Shown: piece by piece, positions 29,385-38,213 of the stretch
Layout: the number at the start of each line of letters is the position of its first letter
Position numbering within the stretch: the first letter of the stretch is position 1
NCBI GenBank assembly: GCA_043783625.1
Contig: JAYVZE010000024.1
Location: 1-64,000 of the forward strand
DNA from: JAFDVL01 sp043783625
GTDB taxonomy: Bacteria; Acidobacteriota; Blastocatellia; RBC074
Direction: 5' to 3'
DNA: 64,000 bases
Notes under the pieces: model-generated
What the model was told of the DNA's origin: nothing
Database searches by the model: none
The model's input: only the letters and a program-made list of their open reading frames with translations
Position numbers and translations under genes: made by a program

Positions 29385-30338
29385 GTGCATTTTTTATTCT
29401 TCTTCTTGCTTTCTTTTCCCTTGCTATACTGGCAGCAAGGCGTTGAAACCGCGTCGCAGCTCAAGCAGGCAGGCGTTGAGCAGATCGCTGTTTCCCCGGA
29501 AATGGCTGAAGCGTGGCGCCGGACTGATCTGAGAATTGTCGTGATGCCCAGGAGCGAAATCGAAGGCCGCGAGCGGTTACTGATTCCAGGCATTCAGCGC
29601 AAAGTGAATGTGGCTTCGCCAACGAGTGCGCCGTGGGTAGATGCCAATGGATGGCGTTTTATTCGACAACCGTTAGGTCAGTTTTTATATGATGTACCAA
29701 AGGGGCGAGCGGCTTTGGCTGCTCTGGAAGCCTTTGTCTATAAGGCTGATGTCGTGGTGAAAATTGATCCTGCGGATGTGATCGAATTCGGGAAAGCACT
29801 TACTTTTTTGCGTACCTTGCCGACGGATGAATTGCCTCCGGTGGCAGATATAAATGTGATTGATAATGGTTCAGCGGCGACTGGTGAGGTGCTGAATCTG
29901 CTGACCCGCCGAAATTTATTGTTTCGGATTTCGAGTGCGCCTTCCAATCTTTTTCCTATCAATATCAGAATCGGATCACGCGAATATTCAGAAGACGAAG
30001 CCGCAAATCCCAGTGCTTTCGCTCAGAAAATTCGTCGTCAGCTTGGAGACGACAAACGTTCACTCAGAATTTATGGCAGCGAAATTGTGATTGCCCGTCT
30101 GCTCAGTGATAGCAATAAAACGCGCCTGCATTTATTGAATTACAGCGGACGCGAACTGGAGGGATTACGAATTCGTGTGCGCGGGAAACTCGCAGGGAAA
30201 GAAGCGATGGTCGCAGGGTTCGGACGCGAAGAATTGCAGGATTTTATAACCGCAGGCGGCGCGACGGAATTCACGATTCCCAAAATAGGAAACTACGCGA
30301 TGGTTGAGCTTTCAAATGCAGAAGCCCACACGAAGTAA
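29385..30338 (+). CDS. Putative secreted protein, unknown function
   Basis: 317 residues. It starts with GTG, supported by GGAG nine bases upstream, and has a signal-peptide-like N-terminus (MHFLFFFLLSFPLLYWQQG). No family was recognised. Residues 20-90 look alpha/beta (AGVEQIAVSPEMAEAW...TDLRIVVMP), and the C-terminal 100 residues look like a beta-sandwich (RLHLLNYSGRELEGLRIRVRG). The last seven residues, NAEAHTK, and the stop codon come from a dispersed repeat. It stands alone, divergent from the glycoconjugate cluster. Confidence 0.65.
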   Translation: MHFLFFFLLSFPLLYWQQGVETASQLKQAGVEQIAVSPEMAEAWRRTDLRIVVMPRSEIEGRERLLIPGIQRKVNVASPTSAPWVDANGWRFIRQPLGQFLYDVPKGRAALAALEAFVYKADVVVKIDPADVIEFGKALTFLRTLPTDELPPVADINVIDNGSAATGEVLNLLTRRNLLFRISSAPSNLFPINIRIGSREYSEDEAANPSAFAQKIRRQLGDDKRSLRIYGSEIVIARLLSDSNKTRLHLLNYSGRELEGLRIRVRGKLAGKEAMVAGFGREELQDFITAGGATEFTIPKIGNYAMVELSNAEAHTK

Positions 30339-30360
30339 GGGCGCATACGTGCGTGGTTCT
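30318..30360. repeat. Dispersed repeat, copy 2 (GCAGAAGCC...CACGAAGTAAG family)
   Basis: This shares the block GCAGAAGCC, two differing bases, then CACGAAGTAAGGGCG, and ends with CGTGCGTGGTTCT, like the right end of the copy at 2159-2219, but the second arm is partly deleted. It begins inside the preceding gene and supplies its last codons and TAA. Confidence 0.75.
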
Positions 30361-30363
30361 ATT

Positions 30364-31047
30364 TTAGATTTTGTCGGGGTCGTGTCCGAGTTGACGTAAC
30401 ATTGCAGCGAGTTTATCGGCACGTTCTTTGCCCGTTGGAATTAGGTTTCCTTTCTCATCTTCCCACCGCAGCCACGTGCTCACAGAGCCGTTATATTCAC
30501 CCTCCCAAATTTTCAGGCGCAGGCTGACTTCCGGTAAGTGCTGCGAAGAATATTCCTGATATGAATATCCGCTCAAGCTGAAAATCGTTAAGGATTGTTC
30601 GGTGATGTGATGCGCTGGATCGAAGACGACATAATACGGAACTCGCATGCGAGCATATTTTTCCAGTTTAGTACTCAGCTCGCCGCCAATTTTATTGGAG
30701 ACGATCTCAATTACGACATCGGGTGCTTTGCCAAATTCCCATAAGAAATAAGAACGGTGTTCTTTCGCCCACATGTCTTCGTGCGCTTCGACATCAAGAC
30801 TGAGCAAAACGTCGGGAACCAGCGGAGCCGCTTTCACCATATAGAAAACGCCAATGTTGGCAGCGGCAAAAAACTTTCGCCCATCTCCGGGACCTTCCCA
30901 CGAACTGTAAAGAGTTTCCGTTAGCAAGCGTTGTTGCTTCTCTGAAAAGATGTTATCCACTGGCTCGTCATCCTCCGTGATTAAATGCTCGACATCAATT
31001 TCATACATCGGTTCTTCAACTGTGAGGACGTTTGTTGGTGTTGGCAT
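30364..31047 (-). CDS. Uma2-family (DUF820) PD-(D/E)xK nuclease-like protein
   Basis: 227 residues. The conserved core is visible: APLVPDVLLSLDVE, then KAPDVVIEIVSNKIGGELSTKLEKYARMRVPYYVVFDP, giving the D...E-x-(K) arrangement of restriction-endonuclease-like folds. A GGAGG ribosome-binding site precedes the ATG. Uma2 genes are numerous in cyanobacteria and some other phyla; their role is not well established. It is not coupled to neighbours. Confidence 0.85.
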   Translation of the reverse strand: MPTPTNVLTVEEPMYEIDVEHLITEDDEPVDNIFSEKQQRLLTETLYSSWEGPGDGRKFFAAANIGVFYMVKAAPLVPDVLLSLDVEAHEDMWAKEHRSYFLWEFGKAPDVVIEIVSNKIGGELSTKLEKYARMRVPYYVVFDPAHHITEQSLTIFSLSGYSYQEYSSQHLPEVSLRLKIWEGEYNGSVSTWLRWEDEKGNLIPTGKERADKLAAMLRQLGHDPDKI

Positions 31048-31096
31048 AGCTTCCTCCTTGATACTTCGATAGTCTATTCGTAATCCTTATCAAAGG

Positions 31097-32122
31097 TCAA
31101 TAACGCAGCATTTTCCAGTGATTGCGCCGTTCTGGTATAAAGAAAAGTACCTGTGTAGCAGGATAATTTTTGAGCAGTGCCTTCGCCTTCCTGACTCCCT
31201 GTACATAGAAAACATTATCAAGTGCATCACCTTTCGTTCCGGTATCAGTGATGACCGCAACGCTCAGAACATTCATCACAGGTTGACCTGTTCGCGGATC
31301 CATAATGTGCGAGTAGCGTTTTCCGTTCAGCTCAAAAAACTTTTCCGAGCTACCGGAAACTGACAGTGCCTGATTTTTCAATGGGATGGTCAATGCAATC
31401 TTGCGAGCATCCAGCGGGTCTTGCAATTCAACTTCCCACGCATCTTTTTCGGGTGGAGAACCTAAGCCGTAAATCGTACTGCCGCCTGCATTCACTAACG
31501 CTCGTTCGATGCCATGACTTTTTAGCACCGCAATTGCCCGATCAACGGCATAACCTTTGGCGATGCCGCCTAAATCAAGTTCTATTCCTGCCCGATCAAA
31601 GCTGATGGATTTTTCTTGCGGGTTAAGAATTAAATGCCGGTAGCCGATTTTTTGACGGACGTTGCTCAATTCGCGGTGACTTGGTATTCGCCCTTCACTG
31701 CGAAAGAATCCCCAGGCTTTCATTAACGGGCCGACGGTGATGTCAAAGGCTCCAGCAGATGATTTACTGTACTGAAGACATTCCATCAGAAAATCGAACA
31801 GCTCAGGCTCGATTTTGACGGGATGCCGTGCGGCTTCACGATTGATTTTTGAAAGCGGACTGTCAGGCTTGTAATGACTCATCAGGCGATCAATGCGGTC
31901 TACTTCATCGAAGGCGGCAGCTACGATTGGTTTTAAATCAGTTCCGCTTTTTCCATAAGCTGAGATGGCGTAGGTACAAGCCATTGAGACACGATAGTCT
32001 TCATAGAAAGTCAGCTTTGCTTGTGCTGAAGCGGCGGATGAAAATGCAAGCGTCGTAAGGATGACGAACTTTAAACTGAACTGAGAAACTGTTTTCAAGA
32101 GACACCTTTTTTTATAAAACAT
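31097..32122 (-). CDS. apbE: FAD:protein FMN transferase (ApbE family)
   Basis: 341 residues with a signal peptide (residues 1-34, cleaved after ASAQA-like), so it acts outside the inner membrane, attaching FMN to a Thr/Ser of flavoproteins such as NqrB/RnfG types. Motifs: DRLMSHYKPDSPLSKINREA, FDITVGPLMKAWGF, IELDLGGIAKGYAVDRA, ALVNAGGSTIYGLG, and HIMDPRTGQPV with DALDNVFYV near the end. The usual MGT start motif is altered (VSMACTY). No flavin acceptor gene is adjacent. Its ATG lies inside the end of a small ORF with a strong ribosome-binding site. Confidence 0.9.
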   Translation of the reverse strand: MFYKKRCLLKTVSQFSLKFVILTTLAFSSAASAQAKLTFYEDYRVSMACTYAISAYGKSGTDLKPIVAAAFDEVDRIDRLMSHYKPDSPLSKINREAARHPVKIEPELFDFLMECLQYSKSSAGAFDITVGPLMKAWGFFRSEGRIPSHRELSNVRQKIGYRHLILNPQEKSISFDRAGIELDLGGIAKGYAVDRAIAVLKSHGIERALVNAGGSTIYGLGSPPEKDAWEVELQDPLDARKIALTIPLKNQALSVSGSSEKFFELNGKRYSHIMDPRTGQPVMNVLSVAVITDTGTKGDALDNVFYVQGVRKAKALLKNYPATQVLFFIPERRNHWKMLRY

Positions 32123-32192
32123 CGTATCCTGCCGAAGCTTTGATGGTAATAATAGTTGAGACGACTAGCAACGCTTGAAGCAGGTCTCGCAT
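32112..32192 (-). CDS. 26-residue hydrophobic small protein overlapping the apbE start
   Basis: ATG 32192-32190 is preceded by AAGGAG at seven bases. The peptide MRDLLQALLVVSTIITIKAS plus six residues (AGYDVL) contains one hydrophobic stretch, as in a small membrane protein or leader peptide. Its TAA lies 11 bases inside apbE in another frame, so translation of the two is probably coupled. No homologue is known to me. Confidence 0.5.
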   Translation of the reverse strand: MRDLLQALLVVSTIITIKASAGYDVL

Positions 32193-32553
32193 CACACAGC
32201 TCCTTGAAAGTGATTGATCCAAAGGTTAATTGAGGATGAAAACGGGTCGAGAGGACGCTCCTCCTGATAAAACCCGGAGCCAGGGATAGGCAGTGTAACC
32301 GGCTCCTTCAAGTAACCTGTAAGTTGGCGGTAATTAACACAATTCAGGCAGGATAGCGTTAATCTTCTGTGCCACTACCAATGATCCATTTCTTAGCGTA
32401 TAATAAGCAATCTTGTTTACCGCCAGCTCTTGATAGTCAAGGATCAATCAATCGCACACCGTTATGATTCATCAAAGCGTTGCATTGAGTTGTGTGGGTT
32501 GAAAATGTTGCCGTTAATTCCGTACGCAATCGGATGCGGTAACTGGTCCAACG
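32193..32553. other. Intergenic region with GC-rich paired elements, between apbE and bamA
   Basis: Around 32243-32306 several complementary blocks occur: CGGGT (32243-32247)/ACCCG (32272-32276) and GGAGCC (32276-32281)/GGCTCC (32301-32306), so a folded RNA is possible on either strand. It does not match a riboswitch class I know. TATAAT at 32399-32404 is a possible -10 for bamA. Nothing else is seen. Confidence 0.4.
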
Positions 32554-32575
32554 GCAGTTCTTCGAGCTGCTTTTT
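32554..32575 (+). terminator. Terminator-like hairpin in the bamA leader
   Basis: GCAGTTC-TTC-GAGCTGC (one G-T pair) followed by TTTTT, ending 20 bases before the bamA ATG and just before its GGAG ribosome-binding site. It could be an attenuator on bamA or the end of an upstream leader RNA. Confidence 0.6.
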
Positions 32576-32594
32576 ATTATCTTGGAGATAATGC

Positions 32595-35552
32595 ATGCCC
32601 AAGCGCATTACCTTTTGTTTATTTAGTCTTTTTATTTGTTTCTTCTCTCTCTCGGTTCTCGCTCAGCAGGAAGCGAACCAGCAGGATGTCTTAGTTGAAG
32701 ATGTCGAATTTCGTGGCAATCGCCGAATCCCGAAAGATACTTTGTCTTATAGTGTGACCACCAAACAGGGTGATCGTTTCAATCGTGCGCAGGCACAACG
32801 CGATTTTGAAGCAGTGCTCAATCTTGGATTCTTTGATCCGCTCAAGAGCCGTCTGCTGGAAGCCGAAGGACCGCGCGGCGGCAAAGTTCTCATCTTTGAA
32901 GTTAAAGAATATCCCATCATTCGTGATTTGCAGTATCGTGGATTGAAATCTGCGACAGAGAGTGAATTATTCACAAAATTTAAAGAACGTCGCGTCAGCG
33001 TCACCAAAGAAACGCAATTCGATCCCGGTAAAATCAACGGCGCGAAGTTAGTGATCCGTGAAGCTCTGGCGGAAAAAGGGCATCCCGACGCCAAAGTGGA
33101 AATCGAAGTCGAAGAGATTTCTCAAACGACGATTGCGCTGATTTTTAATGTTGATGAAGGGCCGCGCGTTCGCATCAAAAGCATTAGCTTCACCGGTGCT
33201 GATCCTAAGTTCTCACAAAAACGATTGCGCGGCGCAATGAAGGTAGTGAAGCAGGCCGGCTTGATTGCAACCTTCAAATCTTTGGATGTTTACTTCAAAC
33301 CGAAACTGGAATACGACCTCGAAAATGTTCGCCAGTACTTAGGCTCGAAAGGCTATCTCAACGCTAAACTCGAAGAACCCAAAGTCGAGCGTGTCGAGAA
33401 TGTTGGCGGCGGAATTCCGATCTTCACTCGTAAAGGGCCCGGCTTAAAAATCACGGTTCCGATTGAGGTTGGTCGCCGTTACAAAGTTACGAAAGTGACA
33501 GAAGAAGGGATCACCCTTTTTCAAGCCGGAGTTGTCAGTTTAGTCTCAGGGCTTCGTGCTGGTGAGTACGCCAACGCGGAAACCATTCGCAAAGGCATTT
33601 ACGAAAAAGAAGGCATCAAAGGGTTGTATGGTGATCGCGGATATATCAACGCTTCCGCTGAATTAGAGCCGAAGTTTACGGATAAGACCGACGAAGAAGG
33701 TGAAGTTGAGTTCACGATTAAAGTTGATGAAGGGAAGCAATATACCTTGCGCCGCCTGGAATTTATTGGCAATACGAACACTCGTGATCGCGTGATGCGC
33801 CGTGAAGTTGTCATTAATGAAGGTGATCCGTACAGCCGTCGTTATTGGGATTTATCAATTCTACGGTTGAATCAATTAGGCTTGTTCGATGAAGTCAAAG
33901 AGAAGGATGCGATTACACGCACGAATGACCGTGATCAGACCGTAGACATTGATTTACAGGTCAAAGAAAAAGGTCGTCAATCAATCAATTTAAACGGTGG
34001 TGTTTCCGGCTATCAAGGCAGCTTCTTCGGGTTGAGTTACTCGACGAATAATCTGTTAGGCTACGGCGAAACTCTTGACCTGAGTTTTCAGGGAGGAAAT
34101 CGTCAATCACAGGTTTCAATTGGATTCACTGAGCCGTATTTCCTCGGCAAAAGCATCAGCATGAGTGCCAGTGTTTTTGCTTCAAAATATCAATATCTGG
34201 GTGGAGGGTTTTTTAATCAAAGCTCTTTATTACTGGCTCAGCAGAGTCAGTTGTTTGGACTCTCCAGCCTTAATGCTGACACTCTCTTCACGCAGCAAAC
34301 AGTTGGCGGAACGGTGAATTTTTCGGCTCCGTTTGCGGCCTTTAATTTGAAGAAATATCCGAAGCTGGCGCGCTTTGCCAGGATGGGTCTTTCTTATACG
34401 CTCAGCACGAATAAAACCATTGATCCGAAAATCAATCGTGACGCTGACCGGACAAATGACGTAGCTTCGTATGCGACACCGCGAATTTTGACGAGCCGTG
34501 TCTCTCCCTATTTTTCTTATAGCTCATTGAACTCTTCGCTGGATCCAACGATGGGGATGAGCGTTCAGGCGAATTTACAGTTAGCGGGTGGCTTCCTCGG
34601 TGGGGACGTTAACGTCTTCTCTCCCACGGTAGATTTTAAATATTTTCGTCCGGTTTTCCATCGCCGGTCAGATAAGCCACATGTTATAGGAATGCATTTT
34701 CTGGGGCAGCATGCATTAGCCTTCGGAAAGCGGTTTGATGCAAATTCGCTGGCGTTTGTGGGCGGGGTACCGATTTACGAAAGATTCTTCCTGGGCGGCG
34801 AATATGATATTCGCGGGTATAACGTCCGTTCGATTGCACCGCTGGTAGCTATTGAGCAGTATCTTTCGACGCAAAATGTCAAAGCGCAAATTGTTGATCC
34901 GACCGACAGTACCAAGCTTATTGATGCGCCCGCCGGATATATTGCGCCTAGTGCTATTCGTTCGTTTACTTACGATGCTCCTGAAAAGACTTGTCTCGCA
35001 GGTGCTTCAGCAACCTGTAATGTGGTCAGAAGTTCTGCCTATCCGTCTCCGATTGGCGGCGATACTTCGCTCGTGTATAACCTTGAATATCGTATTCCGA
35101 TTCTGAGTGTTTTGTCAGTTGCAGCTTTCGCTGACGTGGGGACGGTTTTCAACGTGCGACGGTTCAAGGACGATCAGTTAAGCGTCAGCAATTTTGTGGG
35201 GCAACAGCTTACTACCTCAGTTACGCTGAATCCGGCGGGACGTGTCGCAACGGCTGAAGAATTGACGAACGCCGCCGGTAACGACGGAACTTTACCTGCC
35301 GGGTATCGGCAGGTGGCGTTGTACGGCGATTCGCGTTCTTATGATATTGTTCGCTTGAAAGCGATTACAAAAGATAAAATCTTTTCTGATGTCCGCGCCT
35401 CGCTGGGCGCTGAAATTCGCGTTCAGGTGCCAATGTTGAATGTGCCGTTCCGTTTGATTTTTGCCTATAATCCAAATGCTAACATTGGCCCGACTGCGAT
35501 TTATTTGGAGCGTCGTACTGCCATTCGTTTTGCGGTTGGTCGAACGTTCTAG
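32595..35552 (+). CDS. bamA: Outer membrane protein assembly factor BamA
   Basis: 985 residues. Inserts beta-barrel proteins in the outer membrane. A signal peptide (1-24) is followed by about five POTRA domains (roughly 30-430: VEDVEFRGNRRIPKDTL ... LRRLEFIGNTNTRDRVMRREV) and an Omp85 barrel with the conserved EYDIRGYNVRS motif and a terminal Phe (FAVGRTF). The barrel has a long extracellular insertion (roughly 750-810). It heads the run bamA-skp-skp-lpxD-fabZ-lpxA, the usual envelope operon order. GGAG seven bases upstream supports the start; an attenuator-like hairpin lies in the leader. Confidence 0.95.
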   Translation: MPKRITFCLFSLFICFFSLSVLAQQEANQQDVLVEDVEFRGNRRIPKDTLSYSVTTKQGDRFNRAQAQRDFEAVLNLGFFDPLKSRLLEAEGPRGGKVLIFEVKEYPIIRDLQYRGLKSATESELFTKFKERRVSVTKETQFDPGKINGAKLVIREALAEKGHPDAKVEIEVEEISQTTIALIFNVDEGPRVRIKSISFTGADPKFSQKRLRGAMKVVKQAGLIATFKSLDVYFKPKLEYDLENVRQYLGSKGYLNAKLEEPKVERVENVGGGIPIFTRKGPGLKITVPIEVGRRYKVTKVTEEGITLFQAGVVSLVSGLRAGEYANAETIRKGIYEKEGIKGLYGDRGYINASAELEPKFTDKTDEEGEVEFTIKVDEGKQYTLRRLEFIGNTNTRDRVMRREVVINEGDPYSRRYWDLSILRLNQLGLFDEVKEKDAITRTNDRDQTVDIDLQVKEKGRQSINLNGGVSGYQGSFFGLSYSTNNLLGYGETLDLSFQGGNRQSQVSIGFTEPYFLGKSISMSASVFASKYQYLGGGFFNQSSLLLAQQSQLFGLSSLNADTLFTQQTVGGTVNFSAPFAAFNLKKYPKLARFARMGLSYTLSTNKTIDPKINRDADRTNDVASYATPRILTSRVSPYFSYSSLNSSLDPTMGMSVQANLQLAGGFLGGDVNVFSPTVDFKYFRPVFHRRSDKPHVIGMHFLGQHALAFGKRFDANSLAFVGGVPIYERFFLGGEYDIRGYNVRSIAPLVAIEQYLSTQNVKAQIVDPTDSTKLIDAPAGYIAPSAIRSFTYDAPEKTCLAGASATCNVVRSSAYPSPIGGDTSLVYNLEYRIPILSVLSVAAFADVGTVFNVRRFKDDQLSVSNFVGQQLTTSVTLNPAGRVATAEELTNAAGNDGTLPAGYRQVALYGDSRSYDIVRLKAITKDKIFSDVRASLGAEIRVQVPMLNVPFRLIFAYNPNANIGPTAIYLERRTAIRFAVGRTF

Positions 35553-35683
35553 GCGTGTGCCATTGAGTTTTTCAGTCAGGCAGGTTTCGATGAGTGAGCT
35601 TGTCTGCGACCCCTGGAGCTTGAAAAAGCTCGCCCCGGTAAAGCAATCTTTGCCGGATATTTTGATCTGGAGAAAATTGTTTT

Positions 35684-36334
35684 ATGAACTCTACCCTCAA
35701 ACCTAACTGGTTAATTGTCCCTGTGTTGCTGCTGACCGTGGTGGTGGCATTTGCACAGACTCCTGCGCCGAGGCCGGGACAGGCTGCTCCAGCCGCCACT
35801 ACCGCTCCCGCTGGAGACATCCCCAAACCGAAAATCGCCTTAGTCACCGTCGAAGCCTTTCGAGAAGGAATTGGCGAGCTGCGAGCTTTGTATGTCAAGT
35901 TGGAGGCTGAATTTGCGCCACGCCGAACTGAACTTGAATCCATGAAAACATCCGTGGATGAAAAGACCAATGTGCTTCAAACGAAAGCTCCAACGATGAC
36001 CCCGCAACAGACCAGAAAGCTTCAGGATGATATTGAAGCTTTGCGCAAAGAAGGCACGCGGAAGCTTGAAGATTATCAAAATGATGTCGCCAAACGCGAA
36101 GATGCCGTGACCGGAGAAACCTATAAGAAGGTTAATGATTTCCTGTTAAAATATGTGGCGGATAAAGGCATCACGATTGTCTGGAATACCGGAAAAATCT
36201 TTGAATCAGGAGTGGTTCTTTATATTGATCCCAAAGCTGACATCACTGACGACTTTGTTAAGGAATATAACAAAGTGAATCCCGGTCCGGCAGGTGCCGC
36301 GCAAAACGCTGCTCCTGCTGCCAAAAAACCATAA
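35684..36334 (+). CDS. Skp/OmpH-family periplasmic chaperone, copy 1
   Basis: 216 residues. A signal peptide (about 1-24, ending VVAFAQ) is followed by a Pro/Ala-rich linker, the short beta strand PKIALVTVEAFREGI, a long helical arm (about 70-140) and a closing IVWNTGKIFESGVVLYIDPKADITDDFVKEYN. Such trimeric proteins hold unfolded outer membrane proteins on their way to BamA, which is encoded just upstream. An Ala/Pro-rich tail ends it. The next gene is a paralogue. Confidence 0.85.
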   Translation: MNSTLKPNWLIVPVLLLTVVVAFAQTPAPRPGQAAPAATTAPAGDIPKPKIALVTVEAFREGIGELRALYVKLEAEFAPRRTELESMKTSVDEKTNVLQTKAPTMTPQQTRKLQDDIEALRKEGTRKLEDYQNDVAKREDAVTGETYKKVNDFLLKYVADKGITIVWNTGKIFESGVVLYIDPKADITDDFVKEYNKVNPGPAGAAQNAAPAAKKP

Positions 36335-36401
36335 CTCGCAGGAATCATTCATAAACATCGAAATATTCGATCAATTTTTATTTAACCCCGAAGGAGAAAT
36401 C

Positions 36402-37013
36402 ATGAAAAAAATCGTTTTTTTATGTAGCTTAATCAGTTTGTTAGCAATCACCGCGTTAGCGCAAACCCCGCGTCCGGGTGGAACCGCCGCCGCCGCACCA
36501 ACCGGTGGACAAGGCGCAGAAGGTAAAATTGCGGTTGTCAATTCGTCGGCATTTAATGCAGAGATTCTTGAATTACGTTCCAGGCTCGAAGCACTTGGCG
36601 CAGAACTTGATCCCAAGCGGAAAGCAATTGAAGGCATTGCGAAGCAAATCGAAGACCTCAAAACAAAAGTTCAGGCGCAGGGCGGAACAGTGAATGAACA
36701 AACCCGTGCCCAATGGATTGAGCAGGGACAAGAACTGGAAAAAAATGACAAACGCCTTCGCGAAGATTACGAAGCACTCGTTACAAAACGCATGGCTGAA
36801 GTCGCTACTCCGGTGTACACCAAAATTTCTGAGGCACTCAGCAAATACGCGCAGGCTCGTGGCATCGCTATCGTGATTGACGGCGTCGCAGCTCAGAATG
36901 GACAGCTCTTGCTTTACGCTTTACCGTCAACTGACATCACGACGGATTTCGTCAAGGAATATAACAAGGCGAATCCTGGCGCAGCCGCTCCAGCGAAAGC
37001 TGCTGGCAAATAA
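36402..37013 (+). CDS. Skp/OmpH-family periplasmic chaperone, copy 2
   Basis: 203 residues. The start is set at 36402, where AAGGAG lies six bases upstream and a clean signal peptide begins (MKKIVFLCSLISLLAITALAQ); the longer reading overlaps copy 1. It has the same layout as copy 1: KIAVVNSSAFNAEI, a long coiled-coil arm, then IVIDGVAAQNGQLLYALPSTD-like strand and DFVKEYNKANPG. The two copies are clearly diverged, so they may form separate or mixed trimers. Confidence 0.85.
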   Translation: MKKIVFLCSLISLLAITALAQTPRPGGTAAAAPTGGQGAEGKIAVVNSSAFNAEILELRSRLEALGAELDPKRKAIEGIAKQIEDLKTKVQAQGGTVNEQTRAQWIEQGQELEKNDKRLREDYEALVTKRMAEVATPVYTKISEALSKYAQARGIAIVIDGVAAQNGQLLLYALPSTDITTDFVKEYNKANPGAAAPAKAAGK

Positions 37014-37036
37014 AAATCTGCCTTTGATGGTAAATA

Positions 37037-37080
37037 AGCAGTGAGCAGTAGCTAAAAAGTTTACTGCTCACTGCTTTCTT
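37037..37080 (+). terminator. Hairpin terminator after skp copy 2
   Basis: AGCAGTGAGCAGTA (37037-37050) and its exact complement (37062-37075) with an 11-base loop, followed by TTCTTTT. lpxD begins within 15-20 bases, so readthrough must supply it or a promoter lies in the hairpin. Confidence 0.75.
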
Positions 37081-37092
37081 TTATAAGTGGTC

Positions 37093-38121
37093 ATGACCCT
37101 TATTGAGCTTTCCAATTTAATCGGGACACGATTGCAAGGTGATGCTTCGCTTGCCGCAACGGGTGTTTCATCGTTGAGCGATACAGCCGCTTCCAAGGTC
37201 ACTTTGCTGGCGGATGCCGTGCGCTTAGCGCAGCTTGATTCTTATGCTTCAATCGCTTTCATCGTTCCCGAAAAACTGGCGCAGCACGAGGCGTTAGCAC
37301 CGAAAAATTTATTGATCGCCAAAGATGCCAAGCTCGCTTTTGCACGGGCGATTAATGTTTTTTATGGGCAGCCTTTACCTGTACGCGGCGTCAGCGATGA
37401 TCTGAAAATTGGGAATAATTCAACGCTTGGAGACAATTGTTCGATCCATCCACGGGTCACAATTGGAGCCGATTGCATCATCGGTAAGCGCGTGACTCTG
37501 CACCCCGGAGTGGTGCTGGGAGATCGTTGTTTCGTGGGCGATGATTCCGTAATTTTTCCCAACGTTTCAATTTATGATGATTCAGAAATTGGTGCGCGTT
37601 GCCGTCTTCACAGTGGCGTCGTGATTGGCGCAGATGGCTTCAGTTTTACGCCTGACGAAGCGGGGCATCAATACAAGCTCTGGCAAATCGGCAAAGTCAT
37701 TATTGAAGACGATGTTGAGATCGGCGCGAACGTTTGCGTCGACCGTGCCGGCTTTGGCATCACGCGGATTAGCCGTGGCGCAAAATTCGATAATTTAATT
37801 CAGATCGGGCATAACTGTGAAATCGGAGAAGATACGGTCGTCGCCGCCTTGACGGGTTTTTCCGGTGGCACTACAGTTGGACGCAACGCCGTCATCGCGG
37901 GGCAGGTTGGCACGAATCAACATATCAATATTGGTGATCGTGCGATTGTGACCGCCCGCGCGGGCGTGACGAAAAGCGTCGAAGCCGGAGCAATTGTTGG
38001 CGGCTTGCCGGTGCAGGATCACCGAAAATGGCGCAGGCTTCAGGCCTTAATCGCTAAATTACCCGAACTATTTGAGAGAGTGAAAAAGCTGGAAAAAGAA
38101 GGAGGAGGCGGAAGTCTGTAG
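37093..38121 (+). CDS. lpxD: UDP-3-O-acylglucosamine N-acyltransferase LpxD
   Basis: 342 residues. Third acylation-stage enzyme of lipid A synthesis: transfers a 3-hydroxyacyl chain from ACP to the glucosamine amine. The N-terminal uridine-binding domain (1-100) is followed by hexapeptide repeats with the catalytic His in LIQIGHNCEIGEDT and the C-terminal helix. The ATG at 37093 is preferred over an in-frame GTG two codons upstream. Its last codons form the left arm of an inverted repeat. Confidence 0.95.
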   Translation: MTLIELSNLIGTRLQGDASLAATGVSSLSDTAASKVTLLADAVRLAQLDSYASIAFIVPEKLAQHEALAPKNLLIAKDAKLAFARAINVFYGQPLPVRGVSDDLKIGNNSTLGDNCSIHPRVTIGADCIIGKRVTLHPGVVLGDRCFVGDDSVIFPNVSIYDDSEIGARCRLHSGVVIGADGFSFTPDEAGHQYKLWQIGKVIIEDDVEIGANVCVDRAGFGITRISRGAKFDNLIQIGHNCEIGEDTVVAALTGFSGGTTVGRNAVIAGQVGTNQHINIGDRAIVTARAGVTKSVEAGAIVGGLPVQDHRKWRRLQALIAKLPELFERVKKLEKEGGGGSL

Positions 38122-38203
38122 TGTCTTTAGAGTCAACAGCCCGCTCTGCGTAGCAACGATTTAACTTTCTTCCGACTATCAAGACTCAAAGGACTCTACA
38201 GAC
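38114..38203. repeat. Inverted repeat between lpxD and fabZ
   Basis: Arms 38114-38134 and 38183-38203 (21 bases, outer eight bases GTCTGTAG/CTACAGAC perfect, a few internal mismatches) enclose a 48-base loop. The left arm starts inside the lpxD stop region, the right arm ends ten bases before fabZ. Confidence 0.75.
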
Positions 38204-38213
38204 TAATTAGCTT

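Noticed and set aside
30364..31047. Uma2 protein as part of a restriction or defence system
   Set aside because: No methylase, helicase or other defence gene lies beside it; Uma2 genes are commonly solitary.
32243..32306. Cobalamin, c-di-GMP or guanidine riboswitch
   Set aside because: Complementary blocks are present but the conserved loop sequences of these classes are not.
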